Origin: Tilletiopsis washingtonensis | Taxonomy: Eukaryota > Basidiomycota > Exobasidiomycetes > Entylomatales | Assembly: GCF_003144115.1 (NCBI RefSeq) | Contig: NW_020312010.1 | Location: forward strand, 504,428 to 568,427 | Direction: 5' to 3' | DNA: 64,000 bases | In this document: positions 10,358 to 21,390 of the stretch, piece after piece | Layout of the letters: every line of letters starts with the position of its first letter | How positions within the stretch are numbered: the stretch's first letter is position 1 | Translations under genes and position numbers: made by a program | The notes under the pieces: model-generated | Database searches by the model: none | Told to the model about the DNA's origin: nothing | Seen by the model: only the letters and a program-made list of their open reading frames with translations

Positions 10358-12220
10358 ATGGCGACCGCCAGCACCGCCAGTGCCGCGCCGGCGCCGTCCG
10401 CCGTCGGCGCCACGCATCCGCTTGCCGCTGCCGCCGAGCAGGACCCTCTGGGTGCCGCAGCCGCACCCGAGGCCGCCGGCGGCCGCACCACGCCTACGCC
10501 GCGCTCCGTCTCAGGGGCCAAGGGCGCCGCATCCGCACGCTCGCCCGACTCCGAGGCCGCCTCGTCCGTCTCGCCACAGCTCGTGCGCGGCGGCGCCGAT
10601 GGCGGCGCGTCGCCTGCTCTCGGCAATGCCACGCACCACGGCTGGCTGCCGCTGCAGGGGCCCAATGAGAGCTCAGACACGCTCGGTGGCGCAGCATCGC
10701 CGCAGCTCGACTCGTGGAACGGCGGCTCGCGCAAGATCGGCTACCCGTACCGCCAGAAGAACGAGGAGGAGCAGGAGGCAGAGGCCGTCGAGCAGGTAAG
10801 TGCAGTGCCTGGGTGGAAGCGATGCAGGGCGCTCCGAAGCTGTGTGTCGTGGTGAATGACGGAACTACGGCCGTGAAAACCTGCCATCTCGTAGCTCTCT
10901 GTCGCTGTCGCCACATGCGCTTGGTCTTGAGCAGCCGCAACCCATCCCAGCCGCGCTCGATCTCATGCTGATGTTGCGTGCTGTCACAGAACCTTGAGCG
11001 ATGGGCTGCCGAGGAGCGGCAACGACGGCGAGCGGCACGCTCTTCGCAAGCACGCGTGCCGTCTGGCTCGTTTGCGGCAGCCAACGGTACCGCAGCAGCC
11101 TCTCCTGCCAGCTCGCTCGCGCGCCGCCTCTCCTCGCTGGGGCGCAAGGCGTCCGGCACCGGCGGCGCGCCGTCTGCATTGCCGCCCGCGGCATCGCACT
11201 CCAACGGCCTGCTCCGCCGCGGCTCCAACCCAGAGAGCTTCAGCAGCGCAGAGTCGGGCAGCCGTGAGTCGGAGGAAAGCAGACGCAGCGGCGCCAGCAC
11301 GCTGGGCGACGCAAGCAGCGGGCGCTCGCTGCACAGCGGCCGCGCGCTTGATCCCGCCATCATCGAAGAGGCATCAGAGGGCGATGCTGCCGACCAGGCA
11401 GCCGCAGCTGCGCGCCGCGCCAAGGGCAAGCAGCGCGCACGAGACGATGCCGACTGGTCAAGGCCGCTCTCCGCCGCCGAGCAGAGGCGTGCGGCTGCGG
11501 ACCAGCATGCGGCATCCGTGGGGCAAGATCCCTTCCGCGATGACCTGTCCAACGGTTCGCAGGAGCGCCTGCATTCGCGCAGCGGCTCTGGCTCGTCAGC
11601 AGCGACACTGCAGACGTACGGGCAATCGGGCAAGGCGACTCCGCGCCATCCGATCGTGACGCCTGGCCGAGCGCCGACGATCAAGCACCGCGCGCGGCAG
11701 AGCGGCAGAGACGCGCCGGAGATCGTGGCGACGGACGTGGATGCCTCGAATCCGTTCACAGACAGCAATGCTGGGCCGCCCGACGCCGGCGACCGCTACG
11801 CGATGCGCAAGGGCGCCAAGTACGGGCGCCGGCGGCCAGGCATGCGCACGCGTACGATTGAGGAGGGCGAAGAGGGCGCGGAAGAGGAGGCAGAAGAGTC
11901 GGACGAGACGATCGACGAGGGCATTGGGCGGCAGGCGCCCGCACGCAAGAGCACGAGCAGCTCGCGCTTCAACGAGGTCGGCCTCGACGACGAGAGCGAC
12001 GGCTGGTCGGCTGCCGATCAGGCTCGCCGCGAGATGGCCCAGCAGCAGGCTGCGGACGAGGAGCTCACGCGCAAGCCGTGGTGGACGGACTGGCTGTGCG
12101 GCTGCGGCAATGCACACGATCGGGAGGATGAGCAGGTGAGTGCGGCGCGTCGAGCGGTGCTGCCACCATTTGCTCACGCTTCACTCGCAGACCGGCAAGA
12201 CCGGGCCGGATCTCACTTGA
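10358..12220 (+). CDS. conserved hypothetical protein with Trp/Cys tail
   Basis: Not assigned to a named family. Exons: 10358-10795, 10990-12135, 12191-12220; 1614 nt, 537 aa, all phase 0. The protein is mostly disordered (Ser/Ala/Gly/Arg-rich). Ordered-looking parts are an ending of exon 1 (GGSRKIGYPYRQKNEEEQEA) leading into LERWAAEERQRRRA (a helical, coiled-coil-like stretch around residues 125-160), a SNPFTD motif near 400, an acidic run (EEGEEGAEEEAEESDE) and the very C-terminus KPWWTDWLCGCGNAHDREDE followed by QTGKTGPDLT. I recall similar Trp/Cys tails ending in a G-(R/K)-T-(N/G)-P-like motif in basidiomycete hypothetical proteins, but could not check this. The first intron (194 bp) is long. 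No membrane segment or signal peptide. Confidence 0.8.
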
Positions 12221-12960
12221 GAGCCAGTCTGCACCCCTCGTCTCTGCTGACTCCGAACGCTCCTTCACGCTGCCGCGCATCCTCTGCGCCTCTCTCTCCA
12301 TCTCAATACCGTGCTGTCCCAGCTAGTTGCGGCCCACGCCTCGACCTGCTCTTGGCCGCCCACAATGTCTCCGCATCGAGTACCCTTCAATCAGAGAGCC
12401 TGCTTCATCTGCTTGCCGCCTGTGTGGGCGCACGTTGCGGCTAAGAGCCCCTAGCAGTGTTAGTGTGGGTGCGAGCTGGGTCAAAGCTCCGACGTGCCGT
12501 CGCACGCGAGGCGAGCGCTTGCGCGTCGCGCTGACGCGGCCTCTTGGCGCCGCCGCCGGAGGTGAGCTGCAAGCGCTGACGCAGAGGCGAGGACGGTGCT
12601 CGCTTGTACTTGCCCGAGCCTGAAGCTGGACGTGCCGGTCTCTTCGGCCCGCGCTCGCGCGGTGTATGCTTGCCGCATGGGCTGTCTATGTTGCGGGCCC
12701 GTGCACGCTGATGCGTCGAGCGCGCTAAAGTGAAATCAAGGCGGCCGCGGAAGGGAAGCGCCGCAACGCCTGAAGAGCTTGCGCGTGCCTGGACGAGCAG
12801 CGTTCCTTCGCACCACCACCACCCTTCTTCGTCCCCTCTGCCAGCGCCGTAGACGGCACAATCTGCCGGTGTACTGTCCTGCCCACTTCTGTGCGGCGAG
12901 CGGCCTGGCCTGCTTCCACACACGGCGTCCTTCGCAGCCTCCACCTCGGCGCACATCGCC
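12221..12960. promoter_or_regulatory. intergenic region before RPN14-like gene
   Basis: 740 bp between two plus-strand genes. It should hold the 3' end of the upstream gene and the promoter of the WD40 gene. A minus-strand open frame covers much of it, with a basic tail, but has no recognisable domain and was not called. Confidence 0.5.
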
Positions 12961-14696
12961 ATGTCCTCATTCATCCTGCCCTACACTACGCTGCAGCCGA
13001 CGTATGCGCGCGTCTTCGACGACGTGGCCGCTCAGCTCGTGCCCGCCGAGCGTGTCTGGCTCTCGGCGTACGCGCACAACGCTCAGGCACACTCGCTGCA
13101 CGCTAAGCTCGTCCTTGAGCCGTGCAAGCCGCTCACGGGCGAGCGCGCGGCGGAGACCGCCGGCGGTGTGTGCGTCGCTGAGGTGCTCAACGGCAATGGG
13201 CTGAAGGTGCAGCGCATGTCCGACAGCATGGTGAGTGCAGGACTGGTCTCGACTGAGCGGCGTTGCGCAGTGGCTCGTCCAAGCGATGGCGAGGAGAGCG
13301 CGCCTCATCTGTAGCCAGTGTCGCGCGGTATCAGTCGCCGTATGTGCTCTTGCTGACGCTGCTCCGTGCTGTAGCTCGACTTCTCAGTGTCGAACACGGC
13401 CAGCTCATCGTACACCGGCTCGACGTCAGCTCGCGTGCCGCAGCCAAGCGTGGTGGTGCCGCCGACGCTGCTGCGCCAGCCGCGCAAGACGCTCGGCCCA
13501 CTCGTGCGAGGGCACGCTGGCGTCTCTGCCTTCGATGTGGCGACCTGCTCGTCTGGCATCGAGCGGTACGTGGCTGGTGGCGCCGACGGCGATCTGCGCG
13601 TCGGCGTACTCGACCTGCCGGCAGAGGAGGCTGCTGCGAGCCAAGAGCTGTCTGCAGACGCGGACCCGGAGAGCCGCATCGAGGCATTGGCGCAGCAGCG
13701 GATGCAGCAGAAGCTGCGCGACATCGCGCGGGATCAGGTCGTGCACTGCAAAGGACACGTCGGCGATATTCGCTCTGTGCGTTTCTTCCCAAGCGGCGAA
13801 GGTGTGTGCATCATGAGGCCTTGCGTTGGACAGCTCGCTGACTCGCAGTCGCAGTAATTCTCTCCACTTCGAGCGACCACACGTCACGCATCTTCAGCGC
13901 CCTCGACGGATCGTCGCCACGAACGCTCACTGGACACTCTCGCGCCGTGCTCTGCTCGGCAGCGATTGGCCGCGGGCGGCAAGTCATTACCGGCTCGGCA
14001 GACGGCACATCGCGGATATACGACGTCAGCACGGGCAAGCAGATCGGGATGCTGGGCGCCGAGCGCTTTAGCAGCGTCAACGCCATGGCGCTGGCGCCGA
14101 CATCAAGCGCCGCAGCACAGAACGGTGCTGCTGAGGAGAGTCTGCACGGCCTGCTCGTCACCGGTCTCTCAAGCGGCCAAGTCGAGCTGCACGACTTGCG
14201 ATCAAAACAGCGCACTGCGCTGCTGCCGACTTTCCTCTTCCCGCTCGGCGCCGCTCCGGCAGCGACAGACAGCTGGACGCAAGATCGGGCTGGCGGCATT
14301 GCCTCGGTGGCATGGGCCACCGAGCACATGCTCTTCTCCGGCTCGCTCAACGGCATCGTCGCAGCGCACGACCTGCGCATGGCCTCGGAGAGCAACTCGA
14401 ACGACGCATCAGCCGCACCAGCCAGTTTGCTCTGCTCCTGGCGCCGCAACGGCGCAGCAGTCACAGATCTCTTCGTACCGCCAACATCAGGCGCGCCGCG
14501 CGAGCTGCTCGTCGCCTCGGCCGACGGCCTGCCGTATCGCGCCGACGTCGAGGCGCTCCTCTCGGGCGACGGCAGCGCACCGCGCGTCACGACGGAGCTC
14601 TGCGGCTGGGAGGCCGAGAGCGTCGAGGCTGTGCGCCTCGACGGCAAGGGGAGAGTGCTCGGCGCTGGCGCGGAGGGCATGCTGCGTCGCTACTAG
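12961..14696 (+). CDS. RPN14: PAAF1/Rpn14-like WD40 proteasome assembly chaperone
   Basis: PAAF1/Rpn14 binds Rpt ATPases and chaperones assembly of the 19S proteasome base. Exons: 12961-13230, 13375-13801, 13855-14696; 1539 nt, 512 aa. The N-terminal domain (residues 1-110) is followed by WD repeats. The diagnostic pair is CKGHVGDIRSVRFFPSGE joined to VILSTSSDHTSRIFS, then LTGHSRAVLCSAAIGRGRQV and ITGSADGTSRIYDVSTGKQI, which closely follows PAAF1 layout. Later repeats include GLVVTGLSS-like GLLVTGLSSGQVELHDLRS and FSGSLNGIVAAHDLRM. The second intron has two acceptors 6 nt apart (ending 13848 and 13854). The downstream one gives the better match; the upstream one adds two residues. Confidence 0.88.
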
Positions 14697-15155
14697 CGGT
14701 GCGGCTTCCCGCTGCAGTGACGCGCGGAGCACAGCATGGTGATGGGCAGTGCGCAAGCCCTGAGACCGCGAACTTCGGGTGTGGTATTTGGGGTGCGCGA
14801 GACCGCACTGTGGAGCAGCAAGATGCTCTTGGCGCTCCACAGGGCAGCCTGCCGCAGCCCAAGTCCCTCATCCGGAAGCTCGCGTTTCAGGGCCCTGTGC
14901 AACCGTGGCCCGTCTGCAATGCCCATGCTCTGGCCCTTCACGCGCGTGTGAGCCTCGCCCGCGCACCTTCGAGCCTTTCAGCCAACAAGCTCTGCCAGTG
15001 TGCGACCCGGCCCAGCTACTGATTCCATTAGACCAGCAGACGTCTAGGTGATCTGACGCAGCAGATTATCGCGTAGGCACGGCAGCGGCGCTGTCGGGCA
15101 GCGGCTCGCCGTCTGAGCAGGCGGCTCCGGACGCGCGTCCGCAGCCACGAGGCAT
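14697..15155. other. 3' intergenic region, convergent genes
   Basis: 459 bp between the convergent 3' ends of the RPN14-like and P450 reductase genes. Nothing recognisable apart from expected 3' untranslated sequence. Confidence 0.5.
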
Positions 15156-17823
15156 CTATGACCAGACGTCGAGCAGCAGGCGCGAGCGCGTCTTGAGCAG
15201 CTGGTACTCCTTCTTGCCCTCCTCTGCCGAGCCCTTTGCCTCGCCGAGGATGCGCAGCAGCACGTTCTCCACATCCTTGGCCATGCCGGCAGCCTCGCCG
15301 CAGACTGTGGGGGATCTAGATCAGCCGAAGCGAGCACGCAAGCGGACCGGCAGCACGCACTGTAGATGTACGCCTTGTTCTCGAGGATGTCCTTGGCGAT
15401 GGCCTCGCGCTGCTCCCAGATGAGGTCCTGCACGTACATCTTGCTGCCGTCGGGCTTGAACTTCTCGCGCGACAGCGCCGTGCTCATCTCAAAGACGTCG
15501 CCGAGCGCCGCCTTGTGCTCCTCCCACTCGTCGCGGTACAGGAAGTCCTCGTCGGCCTGCGGGGCAGAGTCAGCGACAGCGCCGGAGCAGCGAAGGTCAG
15601 CAAGCGCGCACCTTGCGGCAGCCCTGCAGATGGAGCCATGTCAGCACAAGCAGTTGAGAGAGGTGCAGGCAGATACGCACGTAGAAGAGACGGATCTTGC
15701 CCCAGTCCTTGAGGGCATCGGCGCCGTTCTTCTCCTTTGCCTTCTGCGAGGCAGCGACGCGCTCCTGCACGAAGCCGCGGAATGGCGCGACGCCAGTGCC
15801 GGGGCCGATCATGATGACGGGAATCTTGGGCGAGGTGGGCAGGCGGAAGGTCGAGCGGCGGATGTCTGCGCTGGGCGTGAGCATGCTGGGCGGCCAGCAA
15901 ACGCACGCACGACTCACGGATCGGGCTGCGGAACTTGCCCTCCTTCACATAGCTGCCGCGCGGGCCGTCGATCGTGTACTTGGGCGCGTTGAAGCGCGAG
16001 TCCGGCTCCTCACCGTTCACGCTTGCCTGAAAGGTCAGGTGGTCAGCAATCGCCAGCTCGGTCCCAGGCACGCGCGACGCACCTTCAGGCTGCTGATGAA
16101 GTTCGTCGCGAGGCCGTGGATGTAATCATCGCCGCCCTCGGGCTTGTAGCGCAGCACGACGGCGGTGACGTGCACGGCCTTGGGGTGCAGCTTGGGGCTG
16201 CTCGAGATGGAGTAGAAGCGCGGGCCGACGCGCGGGATGCCCGAGATGACGCGGTCGAAGGGGATGTTCCAGGCCGTTGCCTTGCTGGGGTCGCGCACGT
16301 CGTCGCCGCACACGAGCTGCAGCACCTGTGCGAGACGCAGGCCGCGCGAGCCGACCTTCTCGGTGAAGTACTGCTTGTTGCTGCCGATCTTCGAGAGCTC
16401 CTCGCGCGCGGCGTCCGTCGGCGCGTACTTGGCGAAAGCATTCAGCGCCTGGCGCGATGCGACAGCCGTGACGTCAAGGTAGTGGCGGAAGATGGCCTCG
16501 TACGTGGTGGGCGTGGGGAAGGGCACCTTAGCGAGCGTAGGGTCGAGCGACTCGACGTCGATGACCGTGTTGCGCTTCTCCGAGAGGCCGAGCACGTTGA
16601 GCATGCGCTCGACCTCGCTCTCGGGGTTGTGCGCCCACACGGCCACGTGGTCGCCGTGCTGGTACGAGATGCCGGAGCCCTCAATGTCAAACTCCATGTG
16701 CACGCACGAGCGCTCGCCGCCGACGCTGAAGAGCTCCTTGGCCTTGCCGACGGGCGCCAGGTACGGGTTCTTGGCGTCGTGGATGCCCTTGGTGCCGAGC
16801 AGCGCACGCGCCGACAGCTCGCCCTGGTACACCTTGTCCTGCTCGTACTCGCCAATCTCCTCGACGCGGAAGTCCTCCACCTCGCCGCCACTGCCCTCCT
16901 CGAAGCCGCCCTCGCGGGCAAGCGCCTCGAACATGCCGTCCTTCCACGCCAGGTAGTCCTCCTCCATGCTCTTGTCGTCGTCGCCCTCGCCGCGCTCGCC
17001 GATGCGGTGCGCGCCGAGCTTCTGCAGGCGCTCGTCGAGGTCGCGCGCAATCTTGTTGAAGTGCTCGTAGGTGCGGTTGCCGAGGCCGAAGATGACGTAC
17101 TTGAGGTTCTCGAGGTTGTCGCCGTTGGAGAAGGCGACGCCCTCATCCGAGATGTGCTCCATAAGCCCGACGGCGTTGTCCGTCGGCTCGCCCTCGCCGT
17201 ACGTGGCCATCACGAAGACGGCCACGGCGTCCTCCGGCAGCGCGTCGAGCTTCTCAAACTCATACTCCTCCGGGTCGCACACCAGCGACGACGTGCCGAA
17301 GCGGGCCTTGGCCTCCTTGGCGATCTTGACTGCGTACTCCTCGGCTGTGCCGGTCTGCGAGCCGTCTGGAGAAGGCGTGAGCTGGTGAGGTCGCAGAGGG
17401 ACGTTGCTGCATGCTCACAAAAGATGACAATGCGCTTTTTCTGTGAGAAATGAGCGGTCAGCAGCAAGTCCAGAGTGTCGTCCACATAGAGAGGCTGCAG
17501 CAGCAGATGTTCCGGCATCGGGCACATCTGATAATGCACGCGCCATCCACCTGTTGCCCACGCTCATCATCCTGCACCGAGCACGCACCTGTTCCTTGAG
17601 CTTCGAGACAAAGTCTGAGCCGCCCTCCTCGGCGTCCGCGGCCAGGCCGCTGCCGAGCTTGTGGGCCGTGTCGGACGACGACTTGCCGAACGAGTCGCGG
17701 AAGAGGTAGAGCGCCGCCGCGATCGCCACGGCGGCTGCAGGCAGGTCAGCGATGAGCTGTCAGAGAGCATGAGTGGACGCAGGCCGACGCACCAAGGATA
17801 GCCAGGTCGGTGGTCGACGGCAT
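15156..17823 (-). CDS. NCP1: NADPH-cytochrome P450 reductase
   Basis: Transfers electrons from NADPH via FAD and FMN to microsomal P450s (sterol and xenobiotic metabolism) at the ER. Nine exons: 17793-17823, 17589-17734, 17419-17440, 16083-17365, 15918-16026, 15681-15865, 15612-15623, 15361-15556, 15156-15304; 2133 nt, 710 aa, all in phase. N-terminal anchor [16 protein letters not shown] (about residues 7-22). FMN loop [12 protein letters not shown] at about 67-78, then [13 protein letters not shown] and [13 protein letters not shown]-binding RFYSISSSP at about 449. NADPH-binding [12 protein letters not shown] at about 551 and [29 protein letters not shown] and the C-terminal DVWS place the flavin-stacking Trp at 709. 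Exon 7 is 12 nt and codes for exactly GCRK. Confidence 0.98.
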
Positions 17824-19471
17824 GATGGCAAGAAGGGCGCAGAAGCGCCTGTAGCCGGTAGAGGCGCGGGGGGGCGCAGGTACGGGTGCGTGTGCGTGTG
17901 CAAGCCGAAGAGGTGCGCCTCGTGGATGCGGTGGGGGTGCGTGTGGTGCAGACGCAGGCGGCGATGCTGCGCTGTGGGTGACGGGAGCAAGGCAGCTGCG
18001 AGAGTGCGATGCGGGGTGAGTGTGTGTGAGAGAGAGCGAGGCCGGCTCGCGCTCCGTCGGCCAGACCACGACAGGCACAAAGCGCCTTAGAGGCGGAAGC
18101 AGCACGCCGCCCGCCGCCCGTCCGCCCGCCTGTGGATCTGCCGGCCGTCTGCGCCTTGCTGCGAGCCTGCGCTGCGACACGTCGCCACGCGCGTGTGAGA
18201 GGCGTCGCTGAGCCGCGGCTTTTGTCCGCCTCGTCGCTGCGCAGCCGTCGCGAGCTCAGCCCACCGAGCAGAGCTCACCACGACGCTCGCTGCGGCGGCC
18301 GTGCTGACGCGATGCTCCTCTCGCTCGTCCAAGCAGCGCGCAGCGGCCGGCGCAGGAAGATGGCCGGCACGGCGCTGCCCCCACGCGCGCCCGGCTGCGT
18401 CAGCATGGGCATGAAGGTCGCACGGTCCGCGCCTGCCGCCTTTCCCGAGTGCCGCCACAGCACGAGGCCTACGCAGCAAGCGCTTCGTACAACGCAGCGC
18501 GACGCCTCCAGGTCGCCGATGGTTCTCGGGCCAGCAAGCAGCTGTGGCTTCGGCCTCGGTGCCGGGCGGCATGCTGTCTCGCTGCTCCTGCTGGTGGGCA
18601 GCTTGCGGAGGGCCCAGCTGGGAAGAGCGCTCATGGCTTCTCGAGCACTCTGACCGCGAGTCTCCTCTTTCTCCACTCCTGGGCGCCCAGTCAGCGCAGG
18701 CCGGTAGAGGAGCGAGGCCAATTTCGCCCTCGCAGCATCACAGCAGGCAGGCAGCCAAGCTCCCGCCAGGAGAGTGCCTTGGAAAGTGAGCTGCTTCGCG
18801 CCGCTCGCCCGATGCAAGGCATGGCCCCTGAAGAGCGGGGGAACAAGAGGGCGAGGTGCGGCTGTGCCAGCACCAGACGCGCATGCCCGCGTCCGTCGGC
18901 CCTTGCGAGACCGCAGGCCTGCCTGTCCGCCGAGCTCGACGGCGAGGCCCAGCCTCGAGCTTCACGCTTGCTCCTCGTCGGCGAGCTTGAAGCGCCCCTC
19001 GTCTTGAGCGCGCACCGTTGCGAGATCGTCGGTGCCGCGATTGAACATCTTGCAACGCCTTAGCGCAGGCGTTGGCGAGCGGGCGCAGGCAGCCGCAGCA
19101 GCGTGGCGCCCGCCGCATCTCAGCCGCGTCATGCGCCTTTTGGCGGTGCAGGCGGCGACTTTGGCAGCGCGGCGGCACAGCCCCGCGCATCGCAGCAGCA
19201 GCCGCTCAGAGGGGCGAGCTCCACCTCGGCGGCGGCGCCGGTCATGCGGCGCGGCACGGCACCGCCTCACGCCTGTGTGCTGGGCCCTGCAGCGCCTCAC
19301 GGGCCGTCGGTCCTCACCTCGACCTCGCCCTTGGCCATCTCAGCTCCAGTCCACAACTCGACTTCACCACCACTCGTCGCTCTCTAGGCGCTCTCACGTC
19401 CGCAGCCTCGCCTTGCGCCCTCTCTCCGCGCGCACTTCCTCGCAACCGGCCGCCGCGCCACTGCGCCCAGC
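17824..19471. promoter_or_regulatory. divergent intergenic region CPR / LEA-2 gene
   Basis: 1.65 kb between divergent genes. The segment at about 19310-19470 is C/T-rich and resembles the leader of the LEA-2 gene; a CT-rich tract ending in a possible acceptor (ctctcacgtccgcag, about 19390-19404) hints at a spliced leader. Open frames on both strands are low-complexity Arg/Ala/Ser and were not called. No RNA gene recognised. Confidence 0.45.
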
Positions 19472-21085
19472 ATGAGCTACCCCTTCTCCTCCTCCTACGC
19501 CCAAGCCTCGCCGCAGCAAGGCTACGCCTCGTACGGGCGCGACGACGGCACTGCGCCGGCGCACATGCGGCAGGACTCGCACGCCTCCGAGGCGGAAAAG
19601 TTCGACGACGGCGCACGCGGCCGCACGCACGCCACGTACGCAGACGCAGACGACGACCGACATGCGGCGCCGCTGTACCAGAAGGGCATCTGGTCGCCCG
19701 ACGACAAGCGTGCCTTTACGCGCAGGAACGTGGGCGTAAAGATCTGCAGGTGAGCATGCGGGAGACCAGTGCTGCTGGAGCGTGACTGGAACGCTGGGCC
19801 GAGCCTTGCTGGCAAGGACTTGTGAGGTGGGACGTGCGGGTGGTTGAGACGGCAGAGTCTGGACATGGCGGCAGCAGAAGCCGGCTGCACAAGCTGTGGT
19901 ACGCAGCGGCCCGGCACCTTCAGCCCTCCGTGGCTGTCTGCTGTAGGATGCCGTGCAGGGACAGTGGTCACTCGGGCTGGCAAGGAGGATTGGCAAGCTG
20001 ACCTCCCGTCTCAGGTCCATCGCGTGCGTGGTGATCTGGGCCGCTCTTATCATCATCTGCGTCATTTGCCTCTTCGTCACCGTGAGTCTATCTTTGTGTC
20101 CCTGATGAGGCTGTGCTGAGCCTGGCACCGCAGTTCGCACGGCCGCCAAACATCGGCATCTCTGGCGTGACGGTGCCGTCCGCGTCCGACGTCTCCCTCA
20201 CGTCGGACGGTTTCACGCTCAACGGCTCGGTCAGCTTCGCCATCTCGAACCCCAACTCCTTCACCGCGACGATCAGCAAGCTTGAGGCGCACGTGAGGCC
20301 GCCGCGTCGCAGGTGCGCAGAGCTGTGGCTGACGGGTGTGGCATGCAGGTCTATGACAACGACGCAAACTCGAACGTGGACATCGGGCGCGGCACCATCA
20401 CCGACAAGCAGATCAAGGCCAACGACAACACGACGATTGTGTTCCCGTTCCAGATCGTCTACGACCCGGCCAAGGACACGAACCGCGCCATCCTGAAGGT
20501 GCGCAGCTCGAATGCTCACAGCCGAGGGCCATGCTGACCTGTGCGGCCCACAGGACATCGCCTCGAAGTGCTCCAGCTTTGGGCAGAATCTCGACGTGAG
20601 ACCGCATGCCCGTCAGCCAAGCGGGCTCCCAGCTGACCGGCATTCCCTCGCAGTTCACGCTCAAGGTCGACGTCAAGCTCTCGATCGTCAGCGTCGGCAT
20701 TCCCTTCACTGTCAGCCGGCCGCTCAGCTTCCCGTGTCCCGACGCCATTGCTGTAAGCAGCGCATTTCCAGCCCCTCGCCCGCAGCAACTGACAGCATCC
20801 CCACAGCAAATCGTCAGCGCCACCGGCAACCTCGGCAACCTGGTCAGCGGGCTCACGAGCAAGCGGCGACAGCTCAGTGCGCGCGCACACGAGCTGGCCG
20901 ACCTGGCGGTGCGCGAGCTCAGGCTCGAGCTCGACGGCGACGAAGCCTCGCGGGCCGCGCGCCGCTCAGAGCAGCGCCGCAACCTCGCAGAGGCGGCAAA
21001 TGGCGTCTTTAACGAGCTGCAAAGCCGCGACTGGCCTGGCCTCAAGCAGCGTGTGCGGCGACTGGCACAGAGCGAGGCTCTCTGA
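19472..21085 (+). CDS. single-pass membrane protein with LEA-2 (LEA14-like) domain
   Basis: Role unknown; fungal LEA-2/NDR1-like proteins are membrane-anchored with an outer beta-sandwich. Seven exons: 19472-19749, 20015-20081, 20134-20292, 20349-20498, 20554-20595, 20654-20752, 20807-21085; 1074 nt, 357 aa, all in phase. Cytosolic Tyr/Gln/Asp-rich N-terminus; membrane helix ACVVIWAALIIICVICLFVT at about residues 96-115. Next FARPPNIGISGVTV, LNGSVSFAISNPNSFTATIS (the classic LEA-2 NPN strand), VYDNDANSNVDIGRGTI and VDVKLSIVSVGIPFTV ending in SFPCP. Many relatives stop soon after this Cys; here a charged helical extension of about 95 residues follows. The sixth intron (54 nt) has no in-frame stop, so retention would add 18 residues. 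Confidence 0.85.
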
Positions 21086-21390
21086 GCTGTCGCCATCCGC
21101 TCGCCGTGCACCCGGACCCTCTCATGTACTCGCTTCTCCATTCAGATCTCATCTCTCTCGCTCTTCGTGCGTGCTGTGCTGTCACGCAGGCATGGTCTGC
21201 GCCGGTCGAGCATATATTATGTCGAGAGCTGGTAGGAGAGCGGGCCGCGGCAAAGGAGCGTGAGGAGGTAACGGGAATGCTGTGCGGCCGAGGACGGCGG
21301 CGAGAAGAAGTGCTGATGAGAGGCCGAAGTGCGCCCGGAAAGAGATAGAGGCGAGTGAGAAGCGGGTGGAGAAGCGACGTGCGATGCAGT
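21086..21390. other. 3' intergenic region, convergent genes
   Basis: 305 bp between convergent 3' ends. It contains an AT-rich spot (catatattatg, about 21211-21221) that could serve 3' processing; otherwise nothing seen. Confidence 0.45.

Noticed and set aside
9571-10734. 387-codon minus-strand frame upstream of and overlapping the hypothetical gene
   Set aside because: Overlaps the better-supported plus-strand exon and has low-complexity Arg/Ser/Ala composition.
12441-12974. Minus-strand frame with a basic, Pro/Arg-rich end between two plus-strand genes
   Set aside because: No recognisable domain, start or partner exon; composition matches noise. It overlaps the expected promoter of the RPN14-like gene.
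16023-17453. 476-codon open frame antisense to the P450 reductase
   Set aside because: Translation is Ala/Val/Leu/Arg-rich with no domain; it mirrors the GC-biased third positions of the reductase exon on the other strand.
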